A stretch of DNA of 64,000 bases, taken from NCBI GenBank assembly GCA_035573435.1, contig DATMZR010000037.1, forward strand, positions 1-64,000, written 5' to 3'. Positions 1 through 8,266 of the stretch are shown here, piece after piece (within the stretch, counting starts at the first letter, position 1; every line of letters starts with the position of its first letter). The notes under the pieces were generated by a model. The model was given only the letters and a program-made list of their open reading frames with translations. It did not search any database and was not told where the DNA came from. The translations under genes were made by a program, and so were the position numbers. The stretch is from Solirubrobacterales bacterium. GTDB lineage: Bacteria > Actinomycetota > Thermoleophilia > Solirubrobacterales > 70-9.

Positions 1-1643
1 AAGACGACCTCGCGCGGCACCTTGTAGCGGGCGAGCTTCGCCTTCACGTGGGCCTTGATGTCCGCCTCGCCGAGCTTCGCATCCGGCGCCGTGACGACGA
101 ACGCCTTCAGGCGCTGGCCGAACTGCGCGTCCTCGACGCCGATGACCGCGACGTCGTCGACCGCGGCGTGATCGGCCAGCAGGTCCTCGACCTCGCGGGG
201 GAACACGTTCTCGCCGCCCGAGACGATCATCTCGTCGTCGCGACCGTCGATGAAGAGGCGCCCGCCGGCGTCGAAGTGCCCGACGTCGCCCGACGACAGC
301 AGCCCGCCCATGTTCTCCTTGCTGCCCCCACCGGTGTAGCCCTCGAAGGCCATCTCGTTGCCGACGAAGACACGGCCGGTCTTTCCGGGTGCGACGTCGT
401 TGCCGTCAACGTCCACGATCCGGACCGCCGTTCCGCGCGGCGGGCGGCCGGCGGTGCCCGGCGCAGCGCGCAGATCCTCCGGCGTCGCAATTGTCGCCCA
501 GGCCACCTCGGTGGACCCGTATAGGTTGTAGAGGTTGTCGCCGAAGGTGTCCATCCACTTGGTCGCGAGCTCACCCGGGAGCGCGGAGCCGCTCGCGGCC
601 ACCACCCGCAGGCTGGACAGGTCGTATCTGTCGAGCGTCTCGGGCGCCAGCTCCAAGATCCTCTGGATCATCACCGGAACGACCACTAGGGCGGTGGCGC
701 CCCTGTCCTGAGTGGCGCGCAAGGTCTCCTCGGGGTCGAAGCGGCGACGCAGCACGTAGGTGGAGTTGAGCGCCAAGCCAAGTGTGAAGTGCGCGAACCC
801 CCAGGAGTGAAACAGCGGGGCCGCGATCATCGTCAGCTCACCCGCCCGAAGCGGGATCTTGGAGAACATCGCCGCCAGCGGCCCCAGCGTGTCGGGCTGG
901 CCGCGCTGCGCCCCCTTCGGCGTCCCAGTGGTCCCGGAGGTCAGGATCACGAAACGGCTGGACTCGTCCGGCGGATCGAGGTCGCGGTCGTCGCTCGCCT
1001 CGATCAGGTCCTCGAGCCGGGTGTCCGTCACGTCGTCGTCACCGTCGGCCCAAGAGACGTAGCGGCGCAGGCCGATCTCGCTGCCGGCCTCCGCGGCCTG
1101 CTCGAGCAGGCCGCCGAACTCGGCGTCGTAGATCAGCGCCACCGGCGCCTCCCGCTCCACCACGCCCGCGAGCTGCGGGGAGGCGAAGGCGGTGTTCATG
1201 TACAGGCCGTTCGCTCCGAGCTTCGATACGGCGAGCGTCGCCTCCACGAAGCCGCGATGGTTCCGGCACATGATCGCGATCCCGTCGCCTTCGTGCACGC
1301 CCTCCGCGGCCAGCCCCCGGGCCAGCGCGTTGGACCGGCGGTGGATTTCCGCGAAGGTCAGGGTGCCGGCCTCGTCCTCGACCATGGCTTGGTCGGGATG
1401 ATTGATCGCCGCGCCCGTGATCCCGGCGGCGGGCGAGGCACCCCAGCGGGCCAGGACGCGGAACGTCAGGGCCAGCTTGTCGGGTCGCACCGGGCGGATC
1501 ACGCCGGCCTCGGCGAGGGTCCTGACATTGAACGGGACGTCGCTCAGAGGGCCGAGGCGGCCGAGCTTGACCCTACGGCCGAGCTGGCTCATCGGGCGCG
1601 TCACCAGGTCCGGGGAGAGCTTGCCGGCCAGCGAGCGAACCAT
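1..1643 (-). CDS. Acyl-CoA synthetase (AMP-forming, FadD-like), C-terminus outside window
   Basis: Activates a fatty or other carboxylic acid to its CoA thioester through an acyl-adenylate. About 547 residues are visible from an ATG at 1643; the gene runs off the left edge. The AMP-binding P-loop TSGTTGTPKG lies near residues 235-244, followed by the STEVAWAT adenylate motif and the hinge region SGGENVFPREVE; the visible sequence ends in the mobile C-terminal subdomain. A -10-like TAGGCT lies 9 nt before the ATG, so the mRNA may be leaderless. The N-terminal stretch of about 75 residues before the first conserved region recalls mycobacterial FadD2-type enzymes. Family assignment is firm; chain-length preference is unknown. 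Confidence 0.93.
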   Translation of the reverse strand, partial: MVRSLAGKLSPDLVTRPMSQLGRRVKLGRLGPLSDVPFNVRTLAEAGVIRPVRPDKLALTFRVLARWGASPAAGITGAAINHPDQAMVEDEAGTLTFAEIHRRSNALARGLAAEGVHEGDGIAIMCRNHRGFVEATLAVSKLGANGLYMNTAFASPQLAGVVEREAPVALIYDAEFGGLLEQAAEAGSEIGLRRYVSWADGDDDVTDTRLEDLIEASDDRDLDPPDESSRFVILTSGTTGTPKGAQRGQPDTLGPLAAMFSKIPLRAGELTMIAAPLFHSWGFAHFTLGLALNSTYVLRRRFDPEETLRATQDRGATALVVVPVMIQRILELAPETLDRYDLSSLRVVAASGSALPGELATKWMDTFGDNLYNLYGSTEVAWATIATPEDLRAAPGTAGRPPRGTAVRIVDVDGNDVAPGKTGRVFVGNEMAFEGYTGGGSKENMGGLLSSGDVGHFDAGGRLFIDGRDDEMIVSGGENVFPREVEDLLADHAAVDDVAVIGVEDAQFGQRLKAFVVTAPDAKLGEADIKAHVKAKLARYKVPREVV

Positions 1644-1652
1644 CAGGTTCGT

Positions 1653-1658
1653 AGCCTA
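1653..1658 (-). promoter_or_regulatory. -10-like TAGGCT box of the acyl-CoA synthetase
   Basis: TAGGCT on the minus strand ends 9 nt before the ATG. It fits the TANNNT -10 pattern seen before many starts in this window and implies little or no 5' leader. No clear -35 was seen. Confidence 0.4.
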
Positions 1659-1700
1659 GTGGGAGAGGTCGGTGCGCCGGTCGGCGAGCCACCGCGGACA

Positions 1701-2162
1701 TCAGTCGAGCTCCAGGAGCGCGACCGCGTAGCAGGCGATGCCCTCGCCACGCCCGATCGAGCCCATGCCCTCGTTGGTCGTTGCCTTGACCGACACCGTC
1801 GCCGAGAGCACCGCGGCGAGGTTGCGCTCCATTTCCGCGCGGTGGGGGCCGATCCGTGGTGCCTCGCAGATCACGGTGGCGTCGACGTTCACCACCCGCC
1901 CGTGCAGGTTGCCGATCGCAACCGTGAGCAGGTCGAGGGAGTGCGCATCCCGCCAGCGCTCTTCGCTCGCCGGGAACAGCGTGCCGAGGTCCCCCAGTCC
2001 GGCCGCCCCGAGCACGGCGTCGATCACGGCGTGCGTGAGGACGTCGGCGTCGGAATGGCCCTCCAGGCCGGCCTCGTGTGGAACCTCGACTCCGCCGAGC
2101 ACGAGCCGCCGTCCCGCGGCGAAGCGGTGGGAGTCGTAGCCGATCCCCACCCGGGCGCTCAT
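1701..2162 (-). CDS. ispF: 2-C-methyl-D-erythritol 2,4-cyclodiphosphate synthase
   Basis: Converts CDP-methylerythritol 2-phosphate to the cyclodiphosphate in the MEP isoprenoid pathway. From the ATG at 2162 it has 153 residues, the usual IspF length. The start MSARVGIGYDSHRF carries the metal-binding DxH signature (GYDSH), and HSDADVLTHAVIDA supplies the next metal histidine and the conserved aspartates. TTNEGMGSIGRGEGIA near the C-terminus is the usual CDP-binding and trimer region. The open frame extends further upstream, but the extra residues are low-complexity antisense sequence with no similarity to IspF. Its pathway partner ispD lies 1.4 kb upstream in the same orientation, separated by a phosphatase and small genes. 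Confidence 0.96.
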   Translation of the reverse strand: MSARVGIGYDSHRFAAGRRLVLGGVEVPHEAGLEGHSDADVLTHAVIDAVLGAAGLGDLGTLFPASEERWRDAHSLDLLTVAIGNLHGRVVNVDATVICEAPRIGPHRAEMERNLAAVLSATVSVKATTNEGMGSIGRGEGIACYAVALLELD

Positions 2163-2184
2163 GGTGCTGTGCTCCGACCGGATC

Positions 2185-3012
2185 TCATCCGAGTGGCTCC
2201 AGCCGCCGCTCGCGCCGCTCGAAGACCGCGATCTGGTCGATCCCCCAGTCGCGCATCGCGGCAACCGCCTGCTCGTAGGCATGGCCCACCTCGCCGGCGG
2301 CGTGAGCGTCCGAGGAGAGGCTGAACGCAGCCCCGGCCTCGACGCACATCTTCGCCAGGGCCGGCGCCGGATAGAGCTCCTCGACAGGCTTTCGCAGACC
2401 GGCGGTCGACACCTCGACGGCAACCTCGGACTCGGCGATCGCCTCCACCAACGGCTCGTAGTAGAAGCGCGGATCGCGCTCCGGATGCGGCCTGGCGCGC
2501 CCCCACATCTTCACCAGGTCGGGGTGCGCGAGGACGTCGAACAGGCCGGAGGTCGCCGCCTCGGCCAGGGTCTCGAAATAGCGACGCCAGATGGCATCGG
2601 GGTCGCCGTCCGTCCCCCAGATGTCGTAGCGGTCGTCGTCCACCGCCCGGTCTCCCACGAAGTGGACCGAGCCGACGATGTAGTCGAAGTCGCGGGCGTC
2701 CACGAGGTTGGCGATTCGGTCCTCGGCACCCGGTACGAAGTCGACCTCGAGGCCGAGGCGAAGCCGGGTTGTGCGGACGAACTCGCAATACGCGTCGAGG
2801 TCGTCTCGCGCCTGCCGCTCCCAGTACGGATGGCGCCAGATCTCCAGCGCCTCGGCGAACCGATAGACGTGCTCGGAGCAGCCGAGCTCCCCGATCCCCG
2901 CCTCGTCGGCAGCCGCCAGATAGCGCTCTACGTTCTCGGGCGTGAACGCGCCGCGCTCCGGCGGTGTGTCGTCCTCGTCCGCCCTCAGGTGGAGGTGGTA
3001 GTCGGTGAGCAC
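2185..3012 (-). CDS. PHP-domain phosphatase (histidinol-phosphatase-like)
   Basis: Probable metal-dependent phosphoesterase of 275 residues. PHP motifs appear in order: YHLHL near residue 5, the GLEVDF segment, GSVHF, VLAHPDLVK, and SSDAH near the C-terminus, which together give the trinuclear metal site. Length and motif spacing fit the HisK/HisJ histidinol-phosphatase branch, which acts in histidine biosynthesis, but no other his gene is nearby, so the substrate is inferred. The start is GTG, with a -10-like TAGCGT 9 nt before it. The gene ends 22 nt before ispF and may be co-transcribed with it. Confidence 0.85.
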   Translation of the reverse strand: MLTDYHLHLRADEDDTPPERGAFTPENVERYLAAADEAGIGELGCSEHVYRFAEALEIWRHPYWERQARDDLDAYCEFVRTTRLRLGLEVDFVPGAEDRIANLVDARDFDYIVGSVHFVGDRAVDDDRYDIWGTDGDPDAIWRRYFETLAEAATSGLFDVLAHPDLVKMWGRARPHPERDPRFYYEPLVEAIAESEVAVEVSTAGLRKPVEELYPAPALAKMCVEAGAAFSLSSDAHAAGEVGHAYEQAVAAMRDWGIDQIAVFERRERRLEPLG

Positions 3013-3021
3013 GGCCGCTGT

Positions 3022-3027
3022 ACGCTA
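3022..3027 (-). promoter_or_regulatory. -10-like TAGCGT box of the PHP phosphatase
   Basis: TAGCGT on the minus strand, 9 nt before the GTG start. This spacing would give an essentially leaderless mRNA. Confidence 0.4.
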
Positions 3028-3064
3028 GCTGGCGCATGGTCCACTTGGGGATCGTGGTCTCGAG

Positions 3065-3223
3065 ATGAGGCGAACGGCGAGTGACCTGGCGATCCTGCTG
3101 GGGACGTTTGCCGCCGCCAGCGCCTTGGCGGGCGCCTTCGGAGCGGCGAACCTCGGGACCGCGCTGACCTTCGCTCAGATCGGGTTTGCGGCGGCGCTCA
3201 CCTGGGTGCTTCTGAGGCGCTGA
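3065..3223 (+). CDS. Small two-helix membrane protein (52 aa)
   Basis: ATG at 3065 to TGA at 3223 encodes 52 residues beginning MRRTASDLAILLG. Nearly the whole product is hydrophobic: two helices (about residues 8-27 and 33-50) separated by a Gly/Asn turn, with Arg at both ends. It fits a small integral membrane protein of unknown function. It is divergent from the PHP phosphatase, whose start lies 52 nt away. I recognise no family. The charge distribution and frame composition make it more likely a real gene than chance, but there is no homology evidence. Confidence 0.55.
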   Translation: MRRTASDLAILLGTFAAASALAGAFGAANLGTALTFAQIGFAAALTWVLLRR

Positions 3224-3226
3224 GAG

Positions 3227-3364
3227 CTAGTGACGGCGCGCCGGCCGACGCACGCCCTCCGAGGCGGGCTCTCGCCCGCAGCGAAGGCACATGCAGCGAT
3301 GGCCGACGAGCGCCCACCGGTGGCCGTCGACGACGCAACCGAGCTTGTTTCGAAGCCGCTTCAT
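3227..3364 (-). CDS. Possible small Cys/His-rich protein (45 aa)
   Basis: ATG at 3364 to TAG at 3227 encodes 45 residues. Residues 10-31 contain CVVDGHRW, then CMCLRCGRE: a Cys, a GHxW and a CxC/CxxCG cluster. This pattern recalls the short zinc-binding DUF1660-type proteins (Cys, GHkW, then CxxCG), but that is recollection of a pattern and not a match. The Arg-rich tail is typical of small nucleic-acid or zinc proteins. It is convergent with the two-helix gene, three bases from its stop. No strong ribosome-binding site is visible, so it could be a chance frame. Confidence 0.4.
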   Translation of the reverse strand: MKRLRNKLGCVVDGHRWALVGHRCMCLRCGREPASEGVRRPARRH

Positions 3365-3470
3365 CTCAGTTCAAGTATCCGTCCACCGGCGGCGGAACCC
3401 AGCAGTCGAGCGACGCAGTCGGCATACCCCGATAACCCTCCGGGAAACCGCTAGTTGCGGTCACTACTAC

Positions 3471-3498
3471 GCCCTGGGGACGCCCATTCCTTCAGGGC
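3471..3498 (-). terminator. Hairpin downstream of ispD
   Basis: GCCCTG (3471-3476) pairs with CAGGGC (3493-3498), with extra GGA/TCC pairing inside. It lies 22 nt past the ispD stop on the transcript of the carD-ispD operon and would fit an intrinsic-like terminator, but it has no clear U-tract. The rest of 3365-3519 shows nothing else I can name. Confidence 0.4.
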
Positions 3499-3519
3499 CG
3501 AGCGTCGGCCGTACGTCAG

Positions 3520-4227
3520 CTAAAACCCTCGCTCGGAGAGCAACAGCTCGGCGATTCGCAGATCCAGCTCCGTGGTCACCTTGAGGTTCTCGGCGGAGAC
3601 CGGGTGGATCAGGACCTTGCCGCCGGACACCTCGACCAGCATCGCGTCGTCGGTGGCGGCTGCCATCCGCAGCGGGTCGGTGTCGAACGCCTTGCGGAGC
3701 GCGGCCGTGCGAAAGACCTGAGGCGTCTGAGCCGCCCAGAGGTGATCACGGCTGACCGTCTCAGCCACCGTCGGGCCGCCGCGCGGGACCGGTCCCTCGA
3801 CCGGGCGCGACTCGCGGGCACGCTTCACGGTGTCGGTCAGCGGGGCCGCGGCGATCACCCCCTCGGCATCGGGTCGCGAAACAAGCCTGTCGGCCAGCTC
3901 GTCGATCAGCTCCGGCGTGACGAGCGGGCGGGCGGCGTCGTGGACGGCGACGATCTCCGTCGTCACCTGCTCCAGCCCTGCAGCCACCGACTCCGAGCGG
4001 CTGCTGCCACCGGCGACGGTCACCGCAGGGCTCAGATCGGCTTCGATTCCGGGCGGCAGAGCGACAATGACGGGGCCGATGCTTTCGGCCCGCGCGAACG
4101 CGCCGAGCGACCACTCGAGCAGGGGCCTGCCGGCAAGCTCAACGAATGCCTTCGGGCCGCCGGCTCCGAGCCGCTCACCGGAGCCGGCGGCCGCGAGGAC
4201 CGCTGAGACTGGGGGACGGTCAGGCAG
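3520..4227 (-). CDS. ispD: 2-C-methyl-D-erythritol 4-phosphate cytidylyltransferase
   Basis: Makes CDP-methylerythritol from MEP and CTP. The N-terminal CTP-binding signature AAAGSGERLGAGGPK, then VHDAARPLV and TDTVKR, and the late AAQTPQVF and ATDDA motifs, are all present. The reading frame has no ATG, GTG or TTG before the signature: the first conventional start (GTG at 4023) would delete the CTP-binding loop. The best in-frame candidate is CTG at 4227, giving 235 residues (normal IspD length) and overlapping the carD stop by 8 nt, which suggests translational coupling. The coordinates use that CTG. Function is firm; the start codon is inference. Confidence 0.85.
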   Translation of the reverse strand: MPDRPPVSAVLAAAGSGERLGAGGPKAFVELAGRPLLEWSLGAFARAESIGPVIVALPPGIEADLSPAVTVAGGSSRSESVAAGLEQVTTEIVAVHDAARPLVTPELIDELADRLVSRPDAEGVIAAAPLTDTVKRARESRPVEGPVPRGGPTVAETVSRDHLWAAQTPQVFRTAALRKAFDTDPLRMAAATDDAMLVEVSGGKVLIHPVSAENLKVTTELDLRIAELLLSERGF

Positions 4228-4834
4228 GCGCCTGGGCCCCGAACCGCTCCTCCAGCAACTCGTCCAGGTAAGCCTCGGCCCCCTCCTCGTCCTTCCCGAG
4301 CGCGTACATGAACTCCGACGCGAGGATCTTCTTCGCCCGCGTGTACATCTGCTTCTCGCCAGTGGAGAGGCCCTTCTCCCACTCGCGGATCGCCAGGTTC
4401 CGGACCACCTCGGCCAGCTCGAAGACGTCCCCCGTCTTGATCTTCTCGCGGTTGTGTTTGAACCGGCGGTTCCAGTTCTTCGGCATCTCCGATACCTCGC
4501 CGGTCAGGACGTCGATCACCCTGTTGACATCGTCGCCGTCGATGACCCTGCGCAAGCCGGCCCGATGAGCGTTCTCGCAGGGAACCATCACGGTCATGTT
4601 GTTGTGAAGGATCTTGATCGTCAGGTAGTCACGCTTCTCGCCGAGGAGGTCCTTCGTCTCCTTCTTCAACACCACCCCGGCCCCGTGGTGCGGATAGACG
4701 ACGTTGTCGCCGATCTCGAATATGCACTCGACGGGGCCCAGCTCGGGTCCGATCTCTATCGCTTCCTCGGTAGCTAGCTCTGGAATGTCGGCCTCCTTAT
4801 GTCGGACGGCCGCCGGGGCGGCCGTCGGGTTCAT
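4220..4834 (-). CDS. carD: CarD-family RNA polymerase-binding regulator
   Basis: CarD binds the RNA polymerase beta subunit and stabilises open promoter complexes in Actinomycetota. The 204-residue product has the N-terminal RNAP-interaction domain (IFEIGDNVVYPHHGAG from about residue 38, through VPCENAHRAGLR) and an all-helical C-terminal DNA-binding part (NWNRRFKHNREKIKTGD through LASEFMYALGKD). It carries about 37 extra, acidic N-terminal residues compared with the 162-residue mycobacterial protein. Its ATG overlaps the disA stop in an ATGA, so the two genes are translationally coupled. A later start inside the extension is possible, but no methionine codon lies close to the conserved domain. 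Confidence 0.95.
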   Translation of the reverse strand: MNPTAAPAAVRHKEADIPELATEEAIEIGPELGPVECIFEIGDNVVYPHHGAGVVLKKETKDLLGEKRDYLTIKILHNNMTVMVPCENAHRAGLRRVIDGDDVNRVIDVLTGEVSEMPKNWNRRFKHNREKIKTGDVFELAEVVRNLAIREWEKGLSTGEKQMYTRAKKILASEFMYALGKDEEGAEAYLDELLEERFGAQAPA

Positions 4835-5937
4835 GGATAGCGGTCAACGATGTCGACCTCCTGAAGTCTGCGAAGCCCCTCCCGAATCTCCCGCGCGCGC
4901 GCCTCCCCCATGCCATCGATCGCCTCGAGCTCTTCCTGAGAGGCGTTCATGATCGCCTCCAGATCGCCAAACTGGTGGACGACCTTCTGGACGACCAGGC
5001 GCGGTAGTCGCGGGATCCGTGACAGGATCCGGTACCCCCGCGGCGAGACTGCCACATCCAGCGGGCTCGTCTTCCGGTCGTAGCCGAGCAACTCGGCGAG
5101 GCGCCCGAAGTCGAGCAGATCCTGATGGGGAAGCCCCGCCAGCTCGCTGATTGTGCGCTCGATCTGCTCCTCGGTGTCGACCACGGCGTAGTCACGAACC
5201 AGGGCGGAGCGGTCCCCGAACACGCCGACCACCGTCTCCTCGAGCTGCATCTCGATCAACCGGCCCTCGGTGCCCAGCTCGATGATGTACCGCTCCACCT
5301 CGGCGGCCATCCTGGTCACGGACTCGGCACGCTGGAGCACCGAGAGCACGTCGTGAAGCGTGCAACTCCCCATGAACTCCAGACTCGTGAGGCGCGCCGA
5401 AAGCTGATCCAGCCGGGAGCGGTACTTCTCCAGCGTGGCCAGTCCCTGGTTCGCCTTCGACAGCACCATCGGGATCTCCTGGAGGATGCACTTCATCCCT
5501 TCGATGTAGAGCGACACGACTTCGCGGCGCTCCGAGATCGAGATCACGAGCGCGTCCGTCTGTTTCGAGACTCGCTCAGCGGTCCGGTGGCGCGTGCCGG
5601 TCTCCATCGAGAGGATGGTCGGGTCCGGCATCAGCTGGACGTTCGCCCAGCAGATCTTCTTGGCGCCCGGATCGAGGACGATCGCGCCGTCCATCTTCGC
5701 CACCTGGTAGAGCAGCGCCGGCGTGTAGTCGATGTCGAGCTTGATCCCGCCGCTGAACAGGAACGAGACCTCGTCGGCCTCGGCAATCAGGATGAGGCCG
5801 CCGGTATGCGACTGGATGATGCTGTCTATCCCCTCCCGGAGCGGGGTTCCGGGGGCGACCATGTCCAGGGCGCGTAGTAGGCGGGGATCGAGGCGAGTCT
5901 CAAGCTCCTGAAACTCATCCCCGTCGGGCGAAACCAT
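4831..5937 (-). CDS. disA: DNA integrity scanning diadenylate cyclase
   Basis: Condenses two ATP into c-di-AMP and senses DNA integrity. The 368-residue product has the full DisA layout: an N-terminal DAC domain with the DGA motif (KMDGAIVLD, about residue 82) and the ATP-binding GTRHRTAERV (about residue 114), a central helical linker, and a C-terminal helix-hairpin-helix domain (IDGMGEARAREIREGL). It lies between radA and carD in one transcriptional direction. In B. subtilis, DisA and RadA interact and c-di-AMP synthesis is modulated by RadA, so the 114-nt spacing here is meaningful. Start ATG; the upstream gap holds a TGTAAT -10-like box. Confidence 0.97.
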   Translation of the reverse strand: MVSPDGDEFQELETRLDPRLLRALDMVAPGTPLREGIDSIIQSHTGGLILIAEADEVSFLFSGGIKLDIDYTPALLYQVAKMDGAIVLDPGAKKICWANVQLMPDPTILSMETGTRHRTAERVSKQTDALVISISERREVVSLYIEGMKCILQEIPMVLSKANQGLATLEKYRSRLDQLSARLTSLEFMGSCTLHDVLSVLQRAESVTRMAAEVERYIIELGTEGRLIEMQLEETVVGVFGDRSALVRDYAVVDTEEQIERTISELAGLPHQDLLDFGRLAELLGYDRKTSPLDVAVSPRGYRILSRIPRLPRLVVQKVVHQFGDLEAIMNASQEELEAIDGMGEARAREIREGLRRLQEVDIVDRYP

Positions 5938-6051
5938 CGTGAGCCATGATTACAAAGAGTCCCTGCTCCTCGCGCCGAGATGAATCCCGTGTGGAGAGGT
6001 CGGATTGAGCGTTGTCAAGCGTGCGAGCGGCGCGAGCCCGGTCCGGCGGGC

Positions 6052-7467
6052 TCAAGCCGCCTCGCGCATCTCGCCCGCGGCCGTCGACGATAGGGCGGCT
6101 TTCAGGGCGGCTCGCAGGGTCCTCTGTGGGCTCAGACCCTCCGTCCGCTCACCTGCCAGCGGAGCGAAGACCGGTGCAAGCCCGAACTTGATCGCCTCGG
6201 CAACGCGGCGTTCCGGGTGAGCCACGAAGCGAAGCTCGCCGGTCAGCCCGACCTCGCCGAAGCAGGCGAGTGGCTTTTCGCCTTCCCCGAGCAGCTTCCC
6301 GCGATGGGCGGACGCCAGGGCGAGCGCCACCGCCAGGTCGGCGCCGGGTTCCTCCACCCTCACCCCTCCGGCGACGTTGACGAACACGTCGGCCGAGCCC
6401 AGCGACGGTCCACCATGGCGCGCCAGAACCGCCAGGACCATCGCCAGGCGGTTGCGGTCGATTCCGGTGGCGACGCGACGGGGCGGCACGACCTCCGTCG
6501 GGGCCACGAGCGCCTGGACCTCGACCAGCAACGGCCGGGTTCCTTCCATGGCGCACAGCACGCACGACCCCGGCGCCCGACTCGCCTCGCCCACGAAGCG
6601 CGCAGAGGGATCGGCGACCTCGACCAGCCCCCCTGAGCGCATCTCGAACACTCCCACCTCACTGGTGGCGCCGAAGCGGTTCTTCAGCGCACGCAGGGTG
6701 CGAAAGCTGCGCTCGCGCTCGCCCTCGAACAGCAGCACGCAGTCCACCAGGTGCTCGAGTGTCCGCGGTCCGGCCACGGCTCCGTCCTTGGTCACGTGCC
6801 CGACCAGGATGACGGCGATGCCGAGCCCCTTGGCGACCCCCATGATCGCCGCCGCCGCCTCCCTTACCTGTCCCACGGAGCCCGGCGCCCCGCTCATCCC
6901 CTCGACGTGGAGCGTTTGAATCGAGTCGACGACGCAGACATCGGGCCGCTCCGTCTCGAGGGCCGCCAGCACGGACTCCACCGAGTTCTCGGCCAGGGCC
7001 GGCACCGCCAGGGCCTGGTCGCCCAGCCTCTCGGCGCGCACCCGGACCTGGGCTGCCGACTCCTCCCCGGAGATGTACAGGACGCGCCGCCCGGAGGCGC
7101 AAAGATTGCCGAGCGCCATCCCGGTGAGGGTGCTCTTGCCGATTCCCGGCGAGCCACCGATCAGGACCAGGGAGCCGGGGACGAGGCCGCCGCCGAGCAC
7201 CCTGTCGAACTCGGCGATCCCGGTGAGCAGGCGGTCCGTGGCCGGCACCTCGACGTCGCGCAGAGGAACCGGCCGGGGAGGCTCACCCCCGCCAGGCGAT
7301 CGAGCCCCGGCGCGCGACCTCAGCGACGGGCGCCCCGCTGCCTGGGCGGTGGGGCGCAGCGTCTCGGCCAGCGTGTTCCACTCGCCGCAACCGGGGCACC
7401 GGCCCGTCCAGGCCGGAGCCACGTGGCCGCATTGCTGACAGACGAAGTGAGACTGCCGTCTCGTCAC
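6052..7467 (-). CDS. radA: DNA repair protein RadA (Sms)
   Basis: RecA-like branch-migration helicase for homologous recombination. The 471 residues start with a C4 zinc finger (CQQCGHVAPAWTGRCPGCG, residues 10-28), followed by the Walker A GGSPGIGKST near residue 105, Walker B CVVDSIQT, the RadA-specific KNRFG motif near residue 260, and the C-terminal Lon-like domain (VNVAGGVRVEEPGADLAVALAL). The GTG start follows a -10-like TAGTCT by 7 nt. It lies upstream of disA in the same direction with a 114-nt gap. Confidence 0.97.
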   Translation of the reverse strand: MTRRQSHFVCQQCGHVAPAWTGRCPGCGEWNTLAETLRPTAQAAGRPSLRSRAGARSPGGGEPPRPVPLRDVEVPATDRLLTGIAEFDRVLGGGLVPGSLVLIGGSPGIGKSTLTGMALGNLCASGRRVLYISGEESAAQVRVRAERLGDQALAVPALAENSVESVLAALETERPDVCVVDSIQTLHVEGMSGAPGSVGQVREAAAAIMGVAKGLGIAVILVGHVTKDGAVAGPRTLEHLVDCVLLFEGERERSFRTLRALKNRFGATSEVGVFEMRSGGLVEVADPSARFVGEASRAPGSCVLCAMEGTRPLLVEVQALVAPTEVVPPRRVATGIDRNRLAMVLAVLARHGGPSLGSADVFVNVAGGVRVEEPGADLAVALALASAHRGKLLGEGEKPLACFGEVGLTGELRFVAHPERRVAEAIKFGLAPVFAPLAGERTEGLSPQRTLRAALKAALSSTAAGEMREAA

Positions 7468-7473
7468 CTCTCT

Positions 7474-7530
7474 GAGACTAGGAACCCGACCCGACGGCTC
7501 CCCGCCCCCGCCTATCGGGGCTCCTGTCTC
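7474..7530 (-). promoter_or_regulatory. radA promoter within a large hairpin
   Basis: TAGTCT (7475-7480) lies 7 nt before the radA GTG, giving a leaderless start. The same bases are one arm of an inverted repeat: GAGACTAGGA (7474-7483) against TCCTGTCTC (7522-7530), one bulged base, enclosing a CCCCG/CGGGG pair. The hairpin follows the stop of the upstream C1q-like gene and could terminate its transcript, or act as a binding site over the radA -10. Confidence 0.4.
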
Positions 7531-7536
7531 GACGCT

Positions 7537-8265
7537 CTACGGGCCGGGCGCGAGCCAGGTCATCGCGAACTCGGGACTGGTCGCGTTGTACTTGATCACG
7601 GCCAGGGGGTTCCCGCTGCCCTGGTGCGCCCTCACCTCCACGTAGTCGCCCGCCTGCAGGAGCGCCTGGTGTGAGACCTCCTGATCGGTCGGAAATCCAG
7701 CGACCGCGGGTTGTGTTTGCATGGCGATCCAGGTGTCGCCGTTCTTCCGCAACCCCAGGAAGCGGGCGCCGTCCGGGTCGGAGGACCATACGGCGCTGGC
7801 GCTCACCGCGTAGATCCCCTTCACCGGCGCCATGAGCCGTGAGCTGTTCTCCGTTGAGTGCATGTCCGAGGTGTCGTAGCGCTCGGTGTCGAAGGGGAGG
7901 CTCTCACCCATGCTGTGGAGCGTGGGTTCGTCGACGGAGTTGGTCACCCGAGCGGCCGGGATCGAGCTCGACAGCTCCGAGGTCCCCAGCGAGCCGTCGA
8001 TGACCTCGCCGCTGCCGACGGAGCCGGCGCGCAGATCTGCCGCTTGAAGGCCCCCGTTCTCGAGGGTGTCATTGCGCACGTCAATGCTGCGCACCCCACT
8101 GGCGTCGCTGATGTCCTGCGTTCTCACCGCGCCGTTGACGATGTCGTCCGTGAACACGCTGTTCGAGCCCCGGAGGGCGACCGCGCTGCCCGTGGTGAGC
8201 GCAAAGAACAGCGCCACGTAACCAACGACGTTCGACCGGATGTGCCCGCGCAATCGTCCTGACAT
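7537..8265 (-). CDS. Secreted or anchored C1q-like protein
   Basis: A 242-residue protein of unknown function. An N-terminal hydrophobic helix (VVGYVALFFALTTGSAVAL, residues 13-31) is a signal peptide or anchor. Residues 35-105 contain imperfect short repeats of the DLRAGSVGSGEVIDGSL kind that look like a beta-helical or stalk region. The C-terminal 110 residues (YAVSASAVW ... LLQAGDYVEVRAHQG) resemble the C1q/TNF jelly-roll fold in strand pattern. I associate this architecture with cell-surface proteins of Thermoleophilia, but cannot check. The start codon has a GGGAGG site in the loop of an inverted repeat just upstream. Confidence 0.7.
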   Translation of the reverse strand: MSGRLRGHIRSNVVGYVALFFALTTGSAVALRGSNSVFTDDIVNGAVRTQDISDASGVRSIDVRNDTLENGGLQAADLRAGSVGSGEVIDGSLGTSELSSSIPAARVTNSVDEPTLHSMGESLPFDTERYDTSDMHSTENSSRLMAPVKGIYAVSASAVWSSDPDGARFLGLRKNGDTWIAMQTQPAVAGFPTDQEVSHQALLQAGDYVEVRAHQGSGNPLAVIKYNATSPEFAMTWLAPGP

Positions 8266-8266
8266 G

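Noticed and set aside
789-2324. 511-codon plus-strand frame over the acyl-CoA synthetase and ispF
   Set aside because: Antisense to two recognised genes on the minus strand; no motif.
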